NCBI GenBank assembly: GCA_963763085.1
Contig: CAVXNB010000004.1
Coordinates: forward strand, 868,001 to 932,000
Source of the DNA: CAVXNB01 sp963763085
GTDB taxonomy: Bacteria; Actinomycetota; Acidimicrobiia; Acidimicrobiales; Bog-793
DNA: 64,000 nucleotides
Direction of reading: 5' to 3'
The notes under the pieces are model-generated. The model was given only the letters and a program-made list of their open reading frames with translations, did not search any database and was not told where the DNA came from. Below are positions 54,230 through 63,961 of the stretch, piece by piece. A program made the position numbers and the translations under genes. Positions within the stretch are counted from its first letter, which is position 1; each line of letters begins with the position of its first letter.

Positions 54230-55397
54230 TCAGGCGTCCCGGGTCATCATTCGCCAGGCACCGAGGACGGTCCAGCCCACGAGCCAGGCGACGATGACGC
54301 AGATGGCCACGGCCGTCGACTCCGGTACCAACTGCGGTCCGCCCGGGCCGCCACCGCCCGAATGGCCCCCGCCGCCCAGGAAGAGCATCGGCAGGCCACT
54401 CGGTTCGAGATGGGCCACGGCAAGACCGACCACCGAGCGCTGGAGGTTGATCATGTGGGCGATGCTTGCCGTCGACAGGAGCGGCGTCAGAATGAGCTCG
54501 AGCACGATCATCAAGATGACGGCGACGGTCCTCTGGCCGAGCAGTGACGCGAGCCCGAGTCCCACGACGAACCCGATGACGGCTTCAAGCTCGAGCCAGA
54601 GCCCCGAGTAGATCATGAGCGAGTCCGACGGGGACAGGAAAAGGGCGGAGTAGCCCGAATAATCCGCCTTTGCGATCTGGACGGCTGCTGCTCTTATCTG
54701 AGCTGCGGTGGGCTGGCCGGCCGTCTGAGACCCGGGCCCCGAGAGGACCTGTCCGTTGGGTCCGCATGGGACATTCTGTAGACCGGGTACACCGGGCCCG
54801 CCGTACGGAAAGGTCGCAGACGACCGAGCCGGCATGGTTGCCGGCCCAGGTCTCGAACCCGGTGCGCGAGAGGCCGGCGGGTACGTTGACACCGTCGTAG
54901 TTGATCTGCTTCGGAGCAGCAAGGACGCACACGGTGCAGACAATGGTGAAACCGATCGCAACCATCGGCACGACAATGGCCAACCCGGCGGGGATCCGAG
55001 CCAGGTAGAGCGCCAGTCGGGAGCGGCCGGTCACTACGAGGTGCCGGAACATCCCCTCGCCGAGGTCGACCGATCCCGCCGTGCAGCCCAACGTGGCGGC
55101 GACGATGAACCCGAAGATGAACATCACGCCGGCGACGAGGTTGGTGAAGATGTCGTAGCCGCCGGCCGGGCCGTACGACTTCGGAGCGAAGGCGTGGGCC
55201 AGCAGACGGACGACGAGAAAGATCGACGGGATGCCGATGTTCACCACGATGAGGGCGATCATGAGCCCGCGCCGCTTGCGCAGCTCCATGAACCGAGTCG
55301 CGATCATGCCAAAGTTCGGGATCGGCGATCCCCGGTGGTCGGGCGGCCGCGCAAAGGGCGCTGCCAACGGGGCGGGAGCTTCCAGTGCAGTCGTCAC
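54230..55397 (-). CDS. ABC-2 exporter permease (frame interrupted between 54806 and 54840)
   Basis: 388 residues when one base is removed. GTG overlaps the ATPase stop (GTGA). First frame: NFGMIATRFMELRKRRGLMI, VAGVMFIFGFIVAATLGCTA, DLGEGMFRHLVVTGRSRLAL. Second frame: ATFPYGGPGVPGLQNVPCG, then helices LWLELEAVIGFVVGLGLASL, VAVILMIVLELILTPLLS and VAICVIVAWLVGWTVLG. About six helices in total. Partner of the following ATPase in an efflux pump. Confidence 0.8.
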
Positions 55398-56371
55398 GCG
55401 GATGCCCCCAGTCGGCTTGTCACTTGCAGGAACCACGACTCGAGTGAGGCCTGGATCTGCTGGAGCCGGTAGACCGAGATCCCGCCTTCCACCAGTACCC
55501 GGTTGATCTCGGCGATGACGTCGCGGGAGGTGCCCGTCGCGAGCGTGATCCCGAGCCCGTGCGTGCCGAGCTCGATGTGAGCGCCGAGGTTGGTCGCCGC
55601 GACGAGGGCGCGGGCACGTTCTGGATCGGAGCATTCGATCTGCAGCTCGAGCGAGGCACCTGCGAGGAGCTCTGAGATCGGGCCCTGGCGGATGACGTTG
55701 CCCCGGTCGACGATGGCGACGGCGTCACAGGTCCGCTCGACCTCGTCGAGCAGGTGCGAGGAAAGCACGACCGTGCGCCCCTCGGCGACGAGCGAGAGGA
55801 TCATGTCGCGCATCTCGTGCATACCGGCCGGATCGAGCCCGTTCATCGGCTCGTCCAGGATCAAAAGGTGCGGGTCGCCGATCAGACAGGCGGCGACGCC
55901 GAGGCGCTGGCGCATGCCCATGGAGTACTTGGCCACCTTGTCGTCGGCGCGCTGCGCGAGCCCGACGCGTTCCAGCGACGGCCCGATGCGGTCGCGCGCC
56001 GCCGGCTCGCGGGCGGCGGCGAGAATCTGCAGGTTCTGCCGCCCGGTCAGGTGGCGGTGGAAGCGGGGCTCGTCGACGATCGCCCCGACCCGGGCCAGGG
56101 CTACATCGCGCTGCCTCGGGACGGGGTAGCCGAGCAGCGACATGGTGCCGGAATCGGCATGGGTCAGTCCTAGCAGCACCCGGATGAGGGTGGTCTTGCC
56201 AGCGCCGTTCGGTCCGAGGTAGCCGAACGCGCACCCGCGGGGCACGAGCAGCTCGACGCCGTTGACTGCGACGTTGTCCTTGAACCGTTTCGTCAGACCA
56301 TGGGTCTCGACTGCCCAGCCGCTCTCAGCGGCGCGCCGGTCGGAGACCTCGGGGAGCGTTGCGACGGTCAT
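55394..56371 (-). CDS. ABC-2 exporter ATPase
   Basis: 325 residues. Walker A GPNGAGKTTLIRV, Q-loop region GAIVDEPRFHRHLT, signature YSMGMRQRLGVAACL, Walker B LLILDEPMNGLDPAG, switch SSHLLDEVERT. The YSMGMRQR signature marks the bacitracin/lantibiotic (BcrA)-like efflux group. Divergent from a NarL-type two-component system, 280 bases apart, which probably controls it. Confidence 0.92.
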   Translation of the reverse strand: MTVATLPEVSDRRAAESGWAVETHGLTKRFKDNVAVNGVELLVPRGCAFGYLGPNGAGKTTLIRVLLGLTHADSGTMSLLGYPVPRQRDVALARVGAIVDEPRFHRHLTGRQNLQILAAAREPAARDRIGPSLERVGLAQRADDKVAKYSMGMRQRLGVAACLIGDPHLLILDEPMNGLDPAGMHEMRDMILSLVAEGRTVVLSSHLLDEVERTCDAVAIVDRGNVIRQGPISELLAGASLELQIECSDPERARALVAATNLGAHIELGTHGLGITLATGTSRDVIAEINRVLVEGGISVYRLQQIQASLESWFLQVTSRLGASA

Positions 56372-56651
56372 CGCACGGTCCCGCTTTCGATCGCCCGCGT
56401 GCTTGTCCGATGTTCATTGACTTTTGGGATCACTTGCAGCTCTCCTCAATCGACGGCCGACACGCTCGTTCGGCCTTCAATGAGGTTGGCAGGAAAGCCG
56501 GTCCGGGTCGTCCGCCCGCGGTCGATTGTTCGCGTACCCTCGTGGTCGTACGCCGTCGGTCGCACGAGCCCGCCGCGTACATCCTGAGGCGTAGGTGACG
56601 AGAGACCCGGGGATGACGACGTGACCCGGATTGCTCTGTAGGGTCGTTGGG
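56372..56651. other. Divergent intergenic region, ABC-2 exporter / two-component system
   Basis: About 280 bases between the ATPase start and the histidine kinase start. No gene with plausible composition is seen. It must carry promoters in both directions; no operator could be picked out with confidence. Confidence 0.4.
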
Positions 56652-57884
56652 GTGCCTGTAGCAGAGCGGAACGAGCTCAGTCCGCGACCTCCGCTGCTGC
56701 ATCGCGTCACTCCGAGACAGTTGCAGATCGTCGACTTCGCTGTCGCGGCCCTGCTTGTGTTCCTCGTGGCAGTCCACTCCGCAGGGTCGGGTGACAACAG
56801 ATTCGGTGGACCCCCCGTTCTCGTTCTTGCGCTCGTTGTGGGCCTGTCGATCGCGATCCGCCGCACGGCTCCGATCGCTGCGCTCTTCGTCGCGACGATC
56901 GCGATAGCGATCGCGTCGACTGTGGCGCCTGTTAACGAGTCTTGGCTCGGGCCGTTCATCGCGCTACCGATGTATCAGGTGGCCGCGGCTCACGACCGGC
57001 GAAGGTCGTTGCCAGCGCTGGTGCTCGTGGTCGTCGGGCTCTCGGTTGCGGCGGAGATCGGTTTCCTCACCGAACATCGAGGTGATGTATCCGTACTCGG
57101 CATCGTCGTGGCGGTCGCGGCGTGGTTCGTCGGCGACAGCGTGCGGGTGCGGCGCGTCTATGTCGCCGGTCTGGCCGAGCAGGCCGCACAGCGCCAGCGC
57201 GAAGTGGTCGAACGGGCACAGCGTTCGCTTGCCGAACAGCGCCTGCAGATCGCGCGCGAGCTCCATGACGTCGTCGCGCACAGCCTGAGCGTCATCGCCG
57301 TCCAGTCCGGCGTCGGCCGCCACGTCATCGACGAACAGCCCGCCGAGGCGAAGAAGGCGCTCGCCGCCGTCGAAGCCACCAGCCGATCCGCGCTTGGCGA
57401 GCTGCGCCGGCTGCTCGGGGTTCTCCGACGTGACGACGGCGCGCCGGCCGCGCTCGCACCGGCTCCCGGCGTCGCGGCGCTCGGCCCGTTGGTGGAACAG
57501 GTGCGGGCAGCCGGATTCGCCGTGAGCCTCGACGCCCGAAGCGTTGCGGTGCGGGCTCTCTCGCCGTCAGTCGAGCTGTCGATCTACCGGATCGTCCAGG
57601 AGGCGTTGACCAACGTCGTCAAGCATGCCGGGCCCGCGGCGGTCAGGGTCGAGTTCCGCGATGAAACCGACGCGCTGGTGCTCGAGATCAACGACGACGG
57701 CCGAGGCATCGCTTCCCCGTCGGCCGACCCGATCGACCCGGCCAGCCCGGAGACCCACCACGGGATCGTCGGGATGCGCGAGCGCGTCGCACTCTTCGAC
57801 GGGTCATTGCTCGCTGAGCCTCGCCCGGAGGGCGGTTTCCGCGTGATCGCGAGATTTCCGATCGACTGCCTCACGTCATCGTGA
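56652..57884 (+). CDS. Sensor histidine kinase, NarL/HisKA_3 type
   Basis: 410 residues from a GTG. Six hydrophobic helices in the first 160 residues (FAVAALLVFLVAVHS, VLVLALVVGLSIAI and others), then dimerisation/phospho-acceptor QIARELHDVVAHSLSVIAVQ, an Ala/Pro linker, and HATPase with EALTNVVKHAGPAAVRVE and INDDGRGIASP, GIVGMRERVALFDGS. Its TGA overlaps the regulator GTG. Membrane sensor, likely for the compound exported by the divergent ABC pump. Confidence 0.92.
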   Translation: MPVAERNELSPRPPLLHRVTPRQLQIVDFAVAALLVFLVAVHSAGSGDNRFGGPPVLVLALVVGLSIAIRRTAPIAALFVATIAIAIASTVAPVNESWLGPFIALPMYQVAAAHDRRRSLPALVLVVVGLSVAAEIGFLTEHRGDVSVLGIVVAVAAWFVGDSVRVRRVYVAGLAEQAAQRQREVVERAQRSLAEQRLQIARELHDVVAHSLSVIAVQSGVGRHVIDEQPAEAKKALAAVEATSRSALGELRRLLGVLRRDDGAPAALAPAPGVAALGPLVEQVRAAGFAVSLDARSVAVRALSPSVELSIYRIVQEALTNVVKHAGPAAVRVEFRDETDALVLEINDDGRGIASPSADPIDPASPETHHGIVGMRERVALFDGSLLAEPRPEGGFRVIARFPIDCLTSS

Positions 57885-58540
57885 TCGGCGTTGTCGTGGT
57901 CGACGATCAGGCGCTCGTTCGCGCGGGGTTCAGAGTTCTCGTCGACTCCTCGCCCGATCTCCAGGTGCTCGGAGATGCGGCAGATGGAATCGAGGCGGTC
58001 CGTATCGTGCGCGACCTGCGCCCTGACGTGGTTCTCATGGACATCCGAATGCCGGAGATGGATGGCATCGAAGCGACCCGACAGATCGTCGGGTCACCCG
58101 AAGGGGCTGCGACGCGCGTCCTGATCCTCACCACGTTCGATCTCGACGAGTACGTCTATGACGCGCTCCGGGCGGGCGCGAGCGGCTTCCTCCTGAAAGA
58201 CACGCCGCCCGAGGATCTACTCGACGCGATCCGAGTGATCGCGGCGGGCAATGCGCTGTTGGCGCCCAGCGTCACCAAGACGCTCATCGCCGAGTTCGCC
58301 GGGCGAGTAGCTCCCCTTGCGAAGTGTGCCGACGTTCTTGACGCCGTTACACCCCGAGAGCGCGAGGTCCTCGTGCTCGTCGCACGCGGACGATCGAACA
58401 CAGAGATCGCCGGCGAGCTCCACATGAGCTCCGCGACCGCGAAGACTCATGTGAGCCGGCTATTGGCGAAGCTCGGGGCCCGGGACCGGGCCCAGCTCGT
58501 GGTGATCGCGTACGAGACAGGGTTGGCAACGGCTCGATAA
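57881..58540 (+). CDS. NarL/LuxR-family response regulator
   Basis: 219 residues from a GTG overlapping the kinase stop (GTGA). Receiver: IGVVVVDDQALVRAGFRVLV, Asp in VVLMDIRMPEMDGIEA, Lys in SGFLLKDTPPEDLL. LuxR-type helix-turn-helix: TPREREVLVLVARGRSNTEI, AGELHMSSATAKTHVSRLLA. Cognate regulator of the preceding kinase. Confidence 0.94.
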   Translation: MIGVVVVDDQALVRAGFRVLVDSSPDLQVLGDAADGIEAVRIVRDLRPDVVLMDIRMPEMDGIEATRQIVGSPEGAATRVLILTTFDLDEYVYDALRAGASGFLLKDTPPEDLLDAIRVIAAGNALLAPSVTKTLIAEFAGRVAPLAKCADVLDAVTPREREVLVLVARGRSNTEIAGELHMSSATAKTHVSRLLAKLGARDRAQLVVIAYETGLATAR

Positions 58541-58583
58541 CGGCCGTCTTTCGCGGGCTTCTGGTGCGGTAGGTGCGGTCCGG

Positions 58584-59355
58584 CTATGGCGAGACGGCGA
58601 GCAGCTTGATCAACTGCTCGCCGATCCCCGCCGGCGTGTACACGTCAGGGCCGTCGGAGAGGCTCACTTCGGCGTCGGTGAAGCCGCGGGGCTGCCGGTC
58701 GCCCGGAAACGCGATCTCGCTCCAGCCGACGAGCCCCGCGTTTCCGCCGTATTCGGGCACCGAGTACATACCCTCGATCGCGTGCCCGAACAGCAGGGTC
58801 ATGAAGCCGTCGGGATCCTGGGCGAGAATCGCGTCCATCTCCTCGGGCGGCACGCGTCGTGAAGTCGCCGCGAGCCATCTGGTCGAGTCTCCTCACGCCC
58901 GTGCGGTACTGCATGCGAAACGTCGTCAAGCGCAGCCTCCACGCGCTCGCCTGAGCCGGGGACAAGCCGAGGAAGGTCGCCATGTCGTCCACCTTCGACC
59001 CGGCCCGGCGGCTGAACGGCCCGCCGGCGAAGATCTTGCTCGGGTCGAGTGTCAGCGCCCCGAGCATCGTGTCGATGTACCGCGTGACCTTCGCCTCGCG
59101 TGCTCCCGGGTGGCCAACCTCCGACGGATCGTCGTGCGGACCGGGAATGAGCCGTGCGGTCGCTTCCTCGACGACCTCGGCCTGATGCGCGTCGAACACG
59201 AGAAACGCCTCGCCGCCCGCACTTCCTCCAGGCGACCCGCCTTTCGCCGGCGAAGCAGTGGAGCTGCAGGCGGCGAGCAGCTCGGGCGGAAGGACGATTG
59301 CGAGTCCCGCCAGCCCGGCGCTCTTCAGCACGCGACGGCGGGGGACGGTTGCCAT
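58584..59355 (-). CDS. Gluconate 2-dehydrogenase subunit 3-like Tat protein (frame interrupted near 58855)
   Basis: 256 residues when one base is removed. Tat/lipoprotein start VPRRRVLKSAGLAGLAIVLP and lipobox ELLAACSS. Body: AEVVEEATARLIPGPHDDPS, VTRYIDTMLGALTLDPSKIF, then in the next frame PPEEMDAILAQDPDGFMTLL, GHAIEGMYSVPEYGGNAGLV and GWSEIAFPGDRQPRGF. This is the small subunit of the membrane-bound GMC-type dehydrogenase; the matching large subunit is likely the GMC protein at 52406-54103. The break is at 58851-58860. The N-terminal residue Arg-Arg motif marks export with its folded partner. Confidence 0.82.
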
Positions 59356-59390
59356 GGCCCAGAATCCTCGCAGCCCCGACCGGGTCCGTC

Positions 59391-59436
59391 GAGCCGGGCC
59401 GTGGAGCCGGGCCGTGGAGCCGGGCCGTGGAGCCGG
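59391..59436. repeat. 13-base tandem repeat, about 3.5 copies
   Basis: The unit GAGCCGGGCCGTG is repeated head to tail at 59391, 59404, 59417 and partially at 59430. It lies in the promoter interval between the Tat protein and the divergent sucrase/ferredoxin-like gene. It may be a simple slippage repeat. Confidence 0.8.
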
Positions 59437-59492
59437 CGCCCAGCCGGCGCCCCGCAACCGCGGCCACCTGTCGGCCGGTAGGGTGCGCTGTC

Positions 59493-60419
59493 ATGGCCAC
59501 GACCACCGAACCGGAAGGTTCGAGCCGTTCCGCGTCCGCAATGCTGTGCTCCTCGTGGGCTCGGGAGCAGCAACTCGACCCCATCGGAAGCGCCGGCTCC
59601 TATCAGGGCTTCCTGCTCGTCGAGTGGCCACTGCCCTGGCCACGGGACCTGGGAGAGGACCCGGCGCTCGCGCCCGTGGCGGCGGCGGCCCGCGCAGCGG
59701 GCATGCGCCTGCAGGGCCTCGTCCCTGCGGCGGGCGGCGGCCCTCGTCACGTGATCGCCTATCGCTGGCCGCAACGTGCCGGCGCGCGTTATGAGCGCAC
59801 CGAGCTTCTCGTCGAACCGGGTGAGGTGGTCGAGGCTGCGCTCGCGATAGGTGGCGAGGCGCCCAGCGCCGGCGAGACCACCGATCTCCTCGTCTGCGGC
59901 CATGGCCGGCGGGACCGTTGTTGCGGCTCGCTCGGAACCGTGCTCGCCTTGGAGATATTGGCCGATCCCGCCTCACTCGCCGACGGCGTACGGGTGTGGA
60001 GGACGAGTCACACGGGAGGGCACCGCTTTGCGCCGACGGCGATCGTGCTCCCTCAGGGTACGGCGTGGGCCTTCTGCGACCGGGACCTCCTGGCACGGGT
60101 CGTGCGCAAGCACGGTCCCCTCGAGGACGTGCTGCCGCGCTATCGCGGCTGTGCGGGGCTGGCCTCGGCGGAGGTCCAGGCGCTCGAGCGAGCAGTGCTC
60201 GGCGAGATCGGGTGGTCGCTGCTCGACTTGCCCCGCCGCGGCGCGCCACTGGGCGAAGACGCGGTCGAGCTCGTCGTCGACGGCCCGGGCGGCCCGATGG
60301 CATGGGAGGCCACCGTGCGCGTCGACCGTGAGATGCCGGTGCCGGACTGCGGCTCTCCGATCGAGCTGTCGAAGAAGACCGAGCCGCAGTACGTCGTGGA
60401 GGGCCTGCGCCGGCGTTAG
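59493..60419 (+). CDS. Sucrase/ferredoxin-like family protein (thioredoxin-like 2Fe-2S fold)
   Basis: 308 residues from an ATG. The N-terminal CSSWAREQQLDPIGSAGSY is typical of the family. Key motifs: LLVCGHGRRDRCCGSLGT (Cys ligands) and RVWRTSHTGGHRFAPTAIVL (His ligands), as in the actinobacterial sucrase/ferredoxin-like proteins named after yeast Apd1/Aim32, whose 2Fe-2S cluster has Cys and His ligands. Electron-transfer or redox role; partner unknown. Confidence 0.85.
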   Translation: MATTTEPEGSSRSASAMLCSSWAREQQLDPIGSAGSYQGFLLVEWPLPWPRDLGEDPALAPVAAAARAAGMRLQGLVPAAGGGPRHVIAYRWPQRAGARYERTELLVEPGEVVEAALAIGGEAPSAGETTDLLVCGHGRRDRCCGSLGTVLALEILADPASLADGVRVWRTSHTGGHRFAPTAIVLPQGTAWAFCDRDLLARVVRKHGPLEDVLPRYRGCAGLASAEVQALERAVLGEIGWSLLDLPRRGAPLGEDAVELVVDGPGGPMAWEATVRVDREMPVPDCGSPIELSKKTEPQYVVEGLRRR

Positions 60420-60427
60420 GCGCGAAC

Positions 60428-61960
60428 TTGAAGCCGGTCATCAGTTGGGGCGAATCTACGGGGGTGGCTTCCGGCCCGACGCCGAACAGCTTGTGGGACC
60501 TCTTCTCGGCGAGGCGGCCGGCCGATGGGAGCGCCCCTCTTCTCGTCACTCCTGACGGCGCCCGTTACTCCTACGACGACGCTTGGCGATGGTCGAGCGG
60601 CTTGGCAAACGGGTTGGCGGCCCGGGGCGTAGCTCGAGGCGATCGGATCGCCCTCGCTGTCGAGAAGTCCCCAGAGTTGGTCTTCCTCTACCTCGCCTGC
60701 CTCCGGTCGGGAATCGTGTTCTCCCCGTTCAATCCCGTCGCGACGTCGAGCGAGATGAGCTTTCTCGTCGACGACCTCGCGCCTGCGCTCGTCGTAACCG
60801 ACGCGGTGCTCGCCGAGCTCTCCGAGCTCTCCAAGGCGCAGGCCGGCGCTGGGCCGTGCGCGCCGGACGCCGACTGTGGACCGGGCGAGCCCGCCGCCAT
60901 CTTGTACACGAGCGGCACGACCGGTCGCCCGAAAGGGGCGATGCTCAGCCACGGCAACCTCGCGACGAATGCTGTGGCCCTGGTCGAGGCATGGGACTTC
61001 TCGCCGCGGGACGTCCTCCTGCACGCATTACCTATGTTCCACGCCCACGGGCTGTTCGTCGCCCTGAACTGTGTGCTCGGCAGCGGGGCCTCGATGGAGT
61101 ACCTGCCGCGGTACGACGCCGACGCCGTCGCCGGTGCTCTCGACCGCTGCAGCGTGTTCATGGGCGTGCCGACGTACTACACGCGGCTTCTGGCCGACCC
61201 GCGGTTCGGCTCGTCGAACTGGCCGTCGATGCGCCTGTTCATTTCCGGGTCGGCCCCGCTGGCGCCTTTGACGCACAATGAATTCCGCGAGCGGACGGGG
61301 CACTCGATCCTCGAGCGCTACGGCATGACCGAAACGCTGATGCTCACCTCGAATCCCCTGCGCGGGGAGCGGCGCCCCGGGACGGTCGGCGTCCCGCTCG
61401 CCGGGGTCGAGGTTCGCATCGTTGACCCCGCCACCGGAGCGGCGCCCGGACCCCGGATGGCAGGAGAGATCGAGGTTCGCAGTCCCGGTGTCTTCTCCGG
61501 GTACTGGCGCAATCCGCAAGGCGCGGCGGCCGAGGTAGCGGCGACCGAGCTGTTCCACGACGGCTACTTCCGCACAGGCGACCTGGGTCGCCTCGACGAC
61601 GCCGGGTATCTCGAGATCATGGGTCGTTCGAAGGATCTCGTCATCAGTGGCGGGATGAACGTCTACCCGAAGGAGGTCGAGCTCGTTCTCGATGCCATCG
61701 AAGGCATCGCCGAGACGGCGGTCGTCGGCGTGCCGGACCCGGACCTCGGCGAAGCCGTCGTGGCGTTTGTCGTAGCGAGTCCCGGTCACCGGCTCGACGC
61801 CGCCGGGGTTCGGACGGCCGCCAGAGCCAGCCTCACCGGCTACAAGATCCCCAAGCAGATCGAGTTCGTCGACGCCCTGCCCCGCAACGCGATGGGCAAG
61901 GTCGAGAAGGCGGCACTGCGTGCTCTTCTGCAAGGTTCCGCGCGCCCGGACCTAGGCTGA
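60428..61960 (+). CDS. Acyl-CoA synthetase, malonyl-CoA ligase-like
   Basis: 510 residues from a TTG. ANL superfamily: P-loop ILYTSGTTGRPKGAMLSHGN, motif A5 ERYGMTETLML, YFRTGDLGRLDDAGY, and catalytic Lys in LPRNAMGKVEKAAL. HALPMFHAHGLFVALNCVLG and the ISGSAPL segment resemble MatB-type malonyl/methylmalonyl-CoA synthetases. It adenylates a carboxylate and forms the CoA thioester; short dicarboxylates are plausible substrates. Six bases before the MBL-fold gene. Confidence 0.9.
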   Translation: MKPVISWGESTGVASGPTPNSLWDLFSARRPADGSAPLLVTPDGARYSYDDAWRWSSGLANGLAARGVARGDRIALAVEKSPELVFLYLACLRSGIVFSPFNPVATSSEMSFLVDDLAPALVVTDAVLAELSELSKAQAGAGPCAPDADCGPGEPAAILYTSGTTGRPKGAMLSHGNLATNAVALVEAWDFSPRDVLLHALPMFHAHGLFVALNCVLGSGASMEYLPRYDADAVAGALDRCSVFMGVPTYYTRLLADPRFGSSNWPSMRLFISGSAPLAPLTHNEFRERTGHSILERYGMTETLMLTSNPLRGERRPGTVGVPLAGVEVRIVDPATGAAPGPRMAGEIEVRSPGVFSGYWRNPQGAAAEVAATELFHDGYFRTGDLGRLDDAGYLEIMGRSKDLVISGGMNVYPKEVELVLDAIEGIAETAVVGVPDPDLGEAVVAFVVASPGHRLDAAGVRTAARASLTGYKIPKQIEFVDALPRNAMGKVEKAALRALLQGSARPDLG

Positions 61961-61966
61961 GCGCCC

Positions 61967-62986
61967 GTGCCATCGCCGTTGCCGCCTGTCGAGCGAGTCC
62001 GCCCGGGCCTCTGGAGCATTCCCGTGCCCATCCCGGCGAACTCGTTACGTTACGTCTTCGTCTATCTCTTCGAGACCGACCGCGGTCCCTACATCGTCGA
62101 TACCGGTTGGAACACCGAAGAGGCTTGGGAAGCCCTCGGTGCCGGACTCGCCGAGGCCGGCACGTCGGTCGGGGAGGTGCAGGGCATTCTCGTCACGCAC
62201 CTCCATCCCGACCACTACGGCCTCGCCGGCCGCATCCGTGAGGCGTCCGGGGCCTGGATCGGCCTCCACCCGGCTGACGCGGCGCTCATCCACGACCGCT
62301 ACGTCGACCCCGACTTTCTCGTCGGCATGATGGGATCGGTGCTCTTCCGGGCGGGCGCGCCGCCCGAGGAGCTCGAGGCGCTCAAACATGCGGCGATGCC
62401 CGTGCTGCCGTTCGTGACGGCGGCCACCCCGGACATTCTCGTCGAGGACGGCGACCGCCTCGAAATTCCCGGTTGGGAGGTCGCCGCGGTCTGGACGCCC
62501 GGGCACTCGCCCGGCCACCTCTGCCTGTGGGAGACCGCCAACCAGCTGATGCTCTCCGGCGACCACGTGCTTCCGCGCATCACGCCGAACATCGCCTTTC
62601 ATCCCCAGGCCGGCGACAACCCGCTTGGCGACTATCTGAAGTCGCTCGAGCGGGTCGGGCGGTACGCGGCGGCGGAGGTGCTCCCTGGCCACGAGCACCG
62701 TTTCGTGAACCTCGCCAGTCGCGTGGGCGAGCTGCAGGAACATCACGCGCGCCGCTTCGATGAGGTTGTGGCGGCGCTCTCGGCCGGCTTCACGACCGGT
62801 TGGGAGGTGGCGACGCTCATGAAGTGGTCGCGGCCATGGACGGGCATCGACGGCTTCATGCGCCGAGCCGCGGTGCTCGAGTCACTGGCCCATCTCCGCG
62901 CTCTCGAAGTCCGCGGTGTGGTCGAGGAGATCACGTACCCGGATGGGCCATCCCAGTGGCGGCTCGTGGCAGGATCAAGGCCATGA
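61967..62986 (+). CDS. MBL-fold metallo-hydrolase
   Basis: 339 residues from a GTG. Metal-binding motif VTHLHPDHYGLAG (H-x-H-x-D-H) at about 80, TPGHSPGHLCLW and LSGDHVLPRI, PGHEHRF for further ligands. C-terminal helical domain is of the beta-lactamase-associated winged-helix type. Could hydrolyse a thioester or glutathione-like conjugate formed in the same operon. ATGA overlap with the FAH gene. Confidence 0.88.
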   Translation: MPSPLPPVERVRPGLWSIPVPIPANSLRYVFVYLFETDRGPYIVDTGWNTEEAWEALGAGLAEAGTSVGEVQGILVTHLHPDHYGLAGRIREASGAWIGLHPADAALIHDRYVDPDFLVGMMGSVLFRAGAPPEELEALKHAAMPVLPFVTAATPDILVEDGDRLEIPGWEVAAVWTPGHSPGHLCLWETANQLMLSGDHVLPRITPNIAFHPQAGDNPLGDYLKSLERVGRYAAAEVLPGHEHRFVNLASRVGELQEHHARRFDEVVAALSAGFTTGWEVATLMKWSRPWTGIDGFMRRAAVLESLAHLRALEVRGVVEEITYPDGPSQWRLVAGSRP

Positions 62987-63816
62987 GACTTGCAACCGTA
63001 CGAACCGCTGACGGAACCCGTGCCGCCCGTGTCGAGGGCGACCGCCTCCTGCTCCTGGCTGCGCCGGACGTCGGCGCGCTCCTCGCCGGCGGGCACGGTG
63101 CAGACGCTGCTGCGGATGGCGAGACCTTCGGGGAGCTTGCTTTCGCCGACGCCTCCTTTGCCCCGCTCGTCCCGCACCCCGAGAAGATCTTCTGCGTAGG
63201 GCTGAACTACCGGTCCCACATCCGCGAGATGGGCGATGAGATACCGAGCTATCCGACCTTGTTCGCCAAGTTCGCGTCCAGCCTCATCGGGGCGGAGGAC
63301 GACCTGGTCCTGCCCTCGGTGAGCGACGCCGTGGACTGGGAGGTCGAGCTCGGCGTGGTCATCGGCCGCCACACACGGCGAGTAGGGATCGACGAGGCAC
63401 AAGAGGCGATCGCCGGATTCACGGTCGTGAACGACGTCTCGATGCGCGACTGGCAGAAAAGGACGACGCAGTTCCTGCAGGGCAAGACGTTCGACGCCTC
63501 CACTCCGGTCGGTCCGGTACTCGTAACACAAAACGAAGTCGGTGACGCCTCAGATCTCGCCGTCCGTTGCGAGGTCGACGGCGTCGTCATGCAAGACGGA
63601 CGCACCTCCGACCTCCTGTTTGGCTCAGCCGCGATCGTGAGCTACATCAGCCAGTTCTGCACACTCGTGCCGGGTGATCTCGTATCGACCGGCACGCCCG
63701 CCGGCGTAGGAGCGGGCCGCAAACCGCCGGTGTTCCTCGCTCCGGGCCAGGTGATGACGACGACTGTCGAGGGAATCGGCAGCTGCGTGAACCGCTGCGT
63801 TGCCGAGGCGGGCTGA
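62983..63816 (+). CDS. Fumarylacetoacetate hydrolase-family protein
   Basis: 277 residues, ATG overlapping the MBL stop. FAH catalytic core: KIFCVGLNYRSHIREMGDE, PTLFAKFASSLIGAEDDLVL, WEVELGVVIGRHTRRV, FTVVNDVSMRDWQKRTTQFL, GDLVSTGTPAGVG. Members hydrolyse or decarboxylate 2-oxo acids or acylpyruvates with Mg or Mn. Together with the synthetase and MBL hydrolase it suggests a small carboxylic-acid degradation operon. Confidence 0.9.
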   Translation: MRLATVRTADGTRAARVEGDRLLLLAAPDVGALLAGGHGADAAADGETFGELAFADASFAPLVPHPEKIFCVGLNYRSHIREMGDEIPSYPTLFAKFASSLIGAEDDLVLPSVSDAVDWEVELGVVIGRHTRRVGIDEAQEAIAGFTVVNDVSMRDWQKRTTQFLQGKTFDASTPVGPVLVTQNEVGDASDLAVRCEVDGVVMQDGRTSDLLFGSAAIVSYISQFCTLVPGDLVSTGTPAGVGAGRKPPVFLAPGQVMTTTVEGIGSCVNRCVAEAG

Positions 63817-63855
63817 GCGAGGGCGCCGGCTGCCGAGGCGGGCTGAGCGAGGGCG
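63801..63855 (+). repeat. 25-base direct repeat at the end of the FAH gene
   Basis: The segment TGCCGAGGCGGGCTGAGCGA with GGGCG occurs at 63801-63825 and again at 63831-63855. The first copy holds the last codons and stop of the FAH gene; the second is intergenic. Recent local duplication or slippage. Confidence 0.85.
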
Positions 63856-63886
63856 GCACCTCTGCACCGGGACACTTGTTTTCAAC

Positions 63887-63948
63887 TTCAAACTTGCCTC
63901 CCTTAATGATTGTGACCAGTCGCAATCTCGATTGGAGGCAAGTTTGAA
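63887..63948. promoter_or_regulatory. 15-base perfect inverted repeat, 32-base spacer
   Basis: TTCAAACTTGCCTCC at 63887-63901 is repeated inverted as GGAGGCAAGTTTGAA at 63934-63948. The surrounding sequence is clearly less GC-rich than the rest of the window. It may be an operator pair for the gene that begins at the right end, or ends of a mobile or recombination unit. It could also be a terminator hairpin for the FAH operon. Confidence 0.6.
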
Positions 63949-63961
63949 ATGAAATTCGAAC

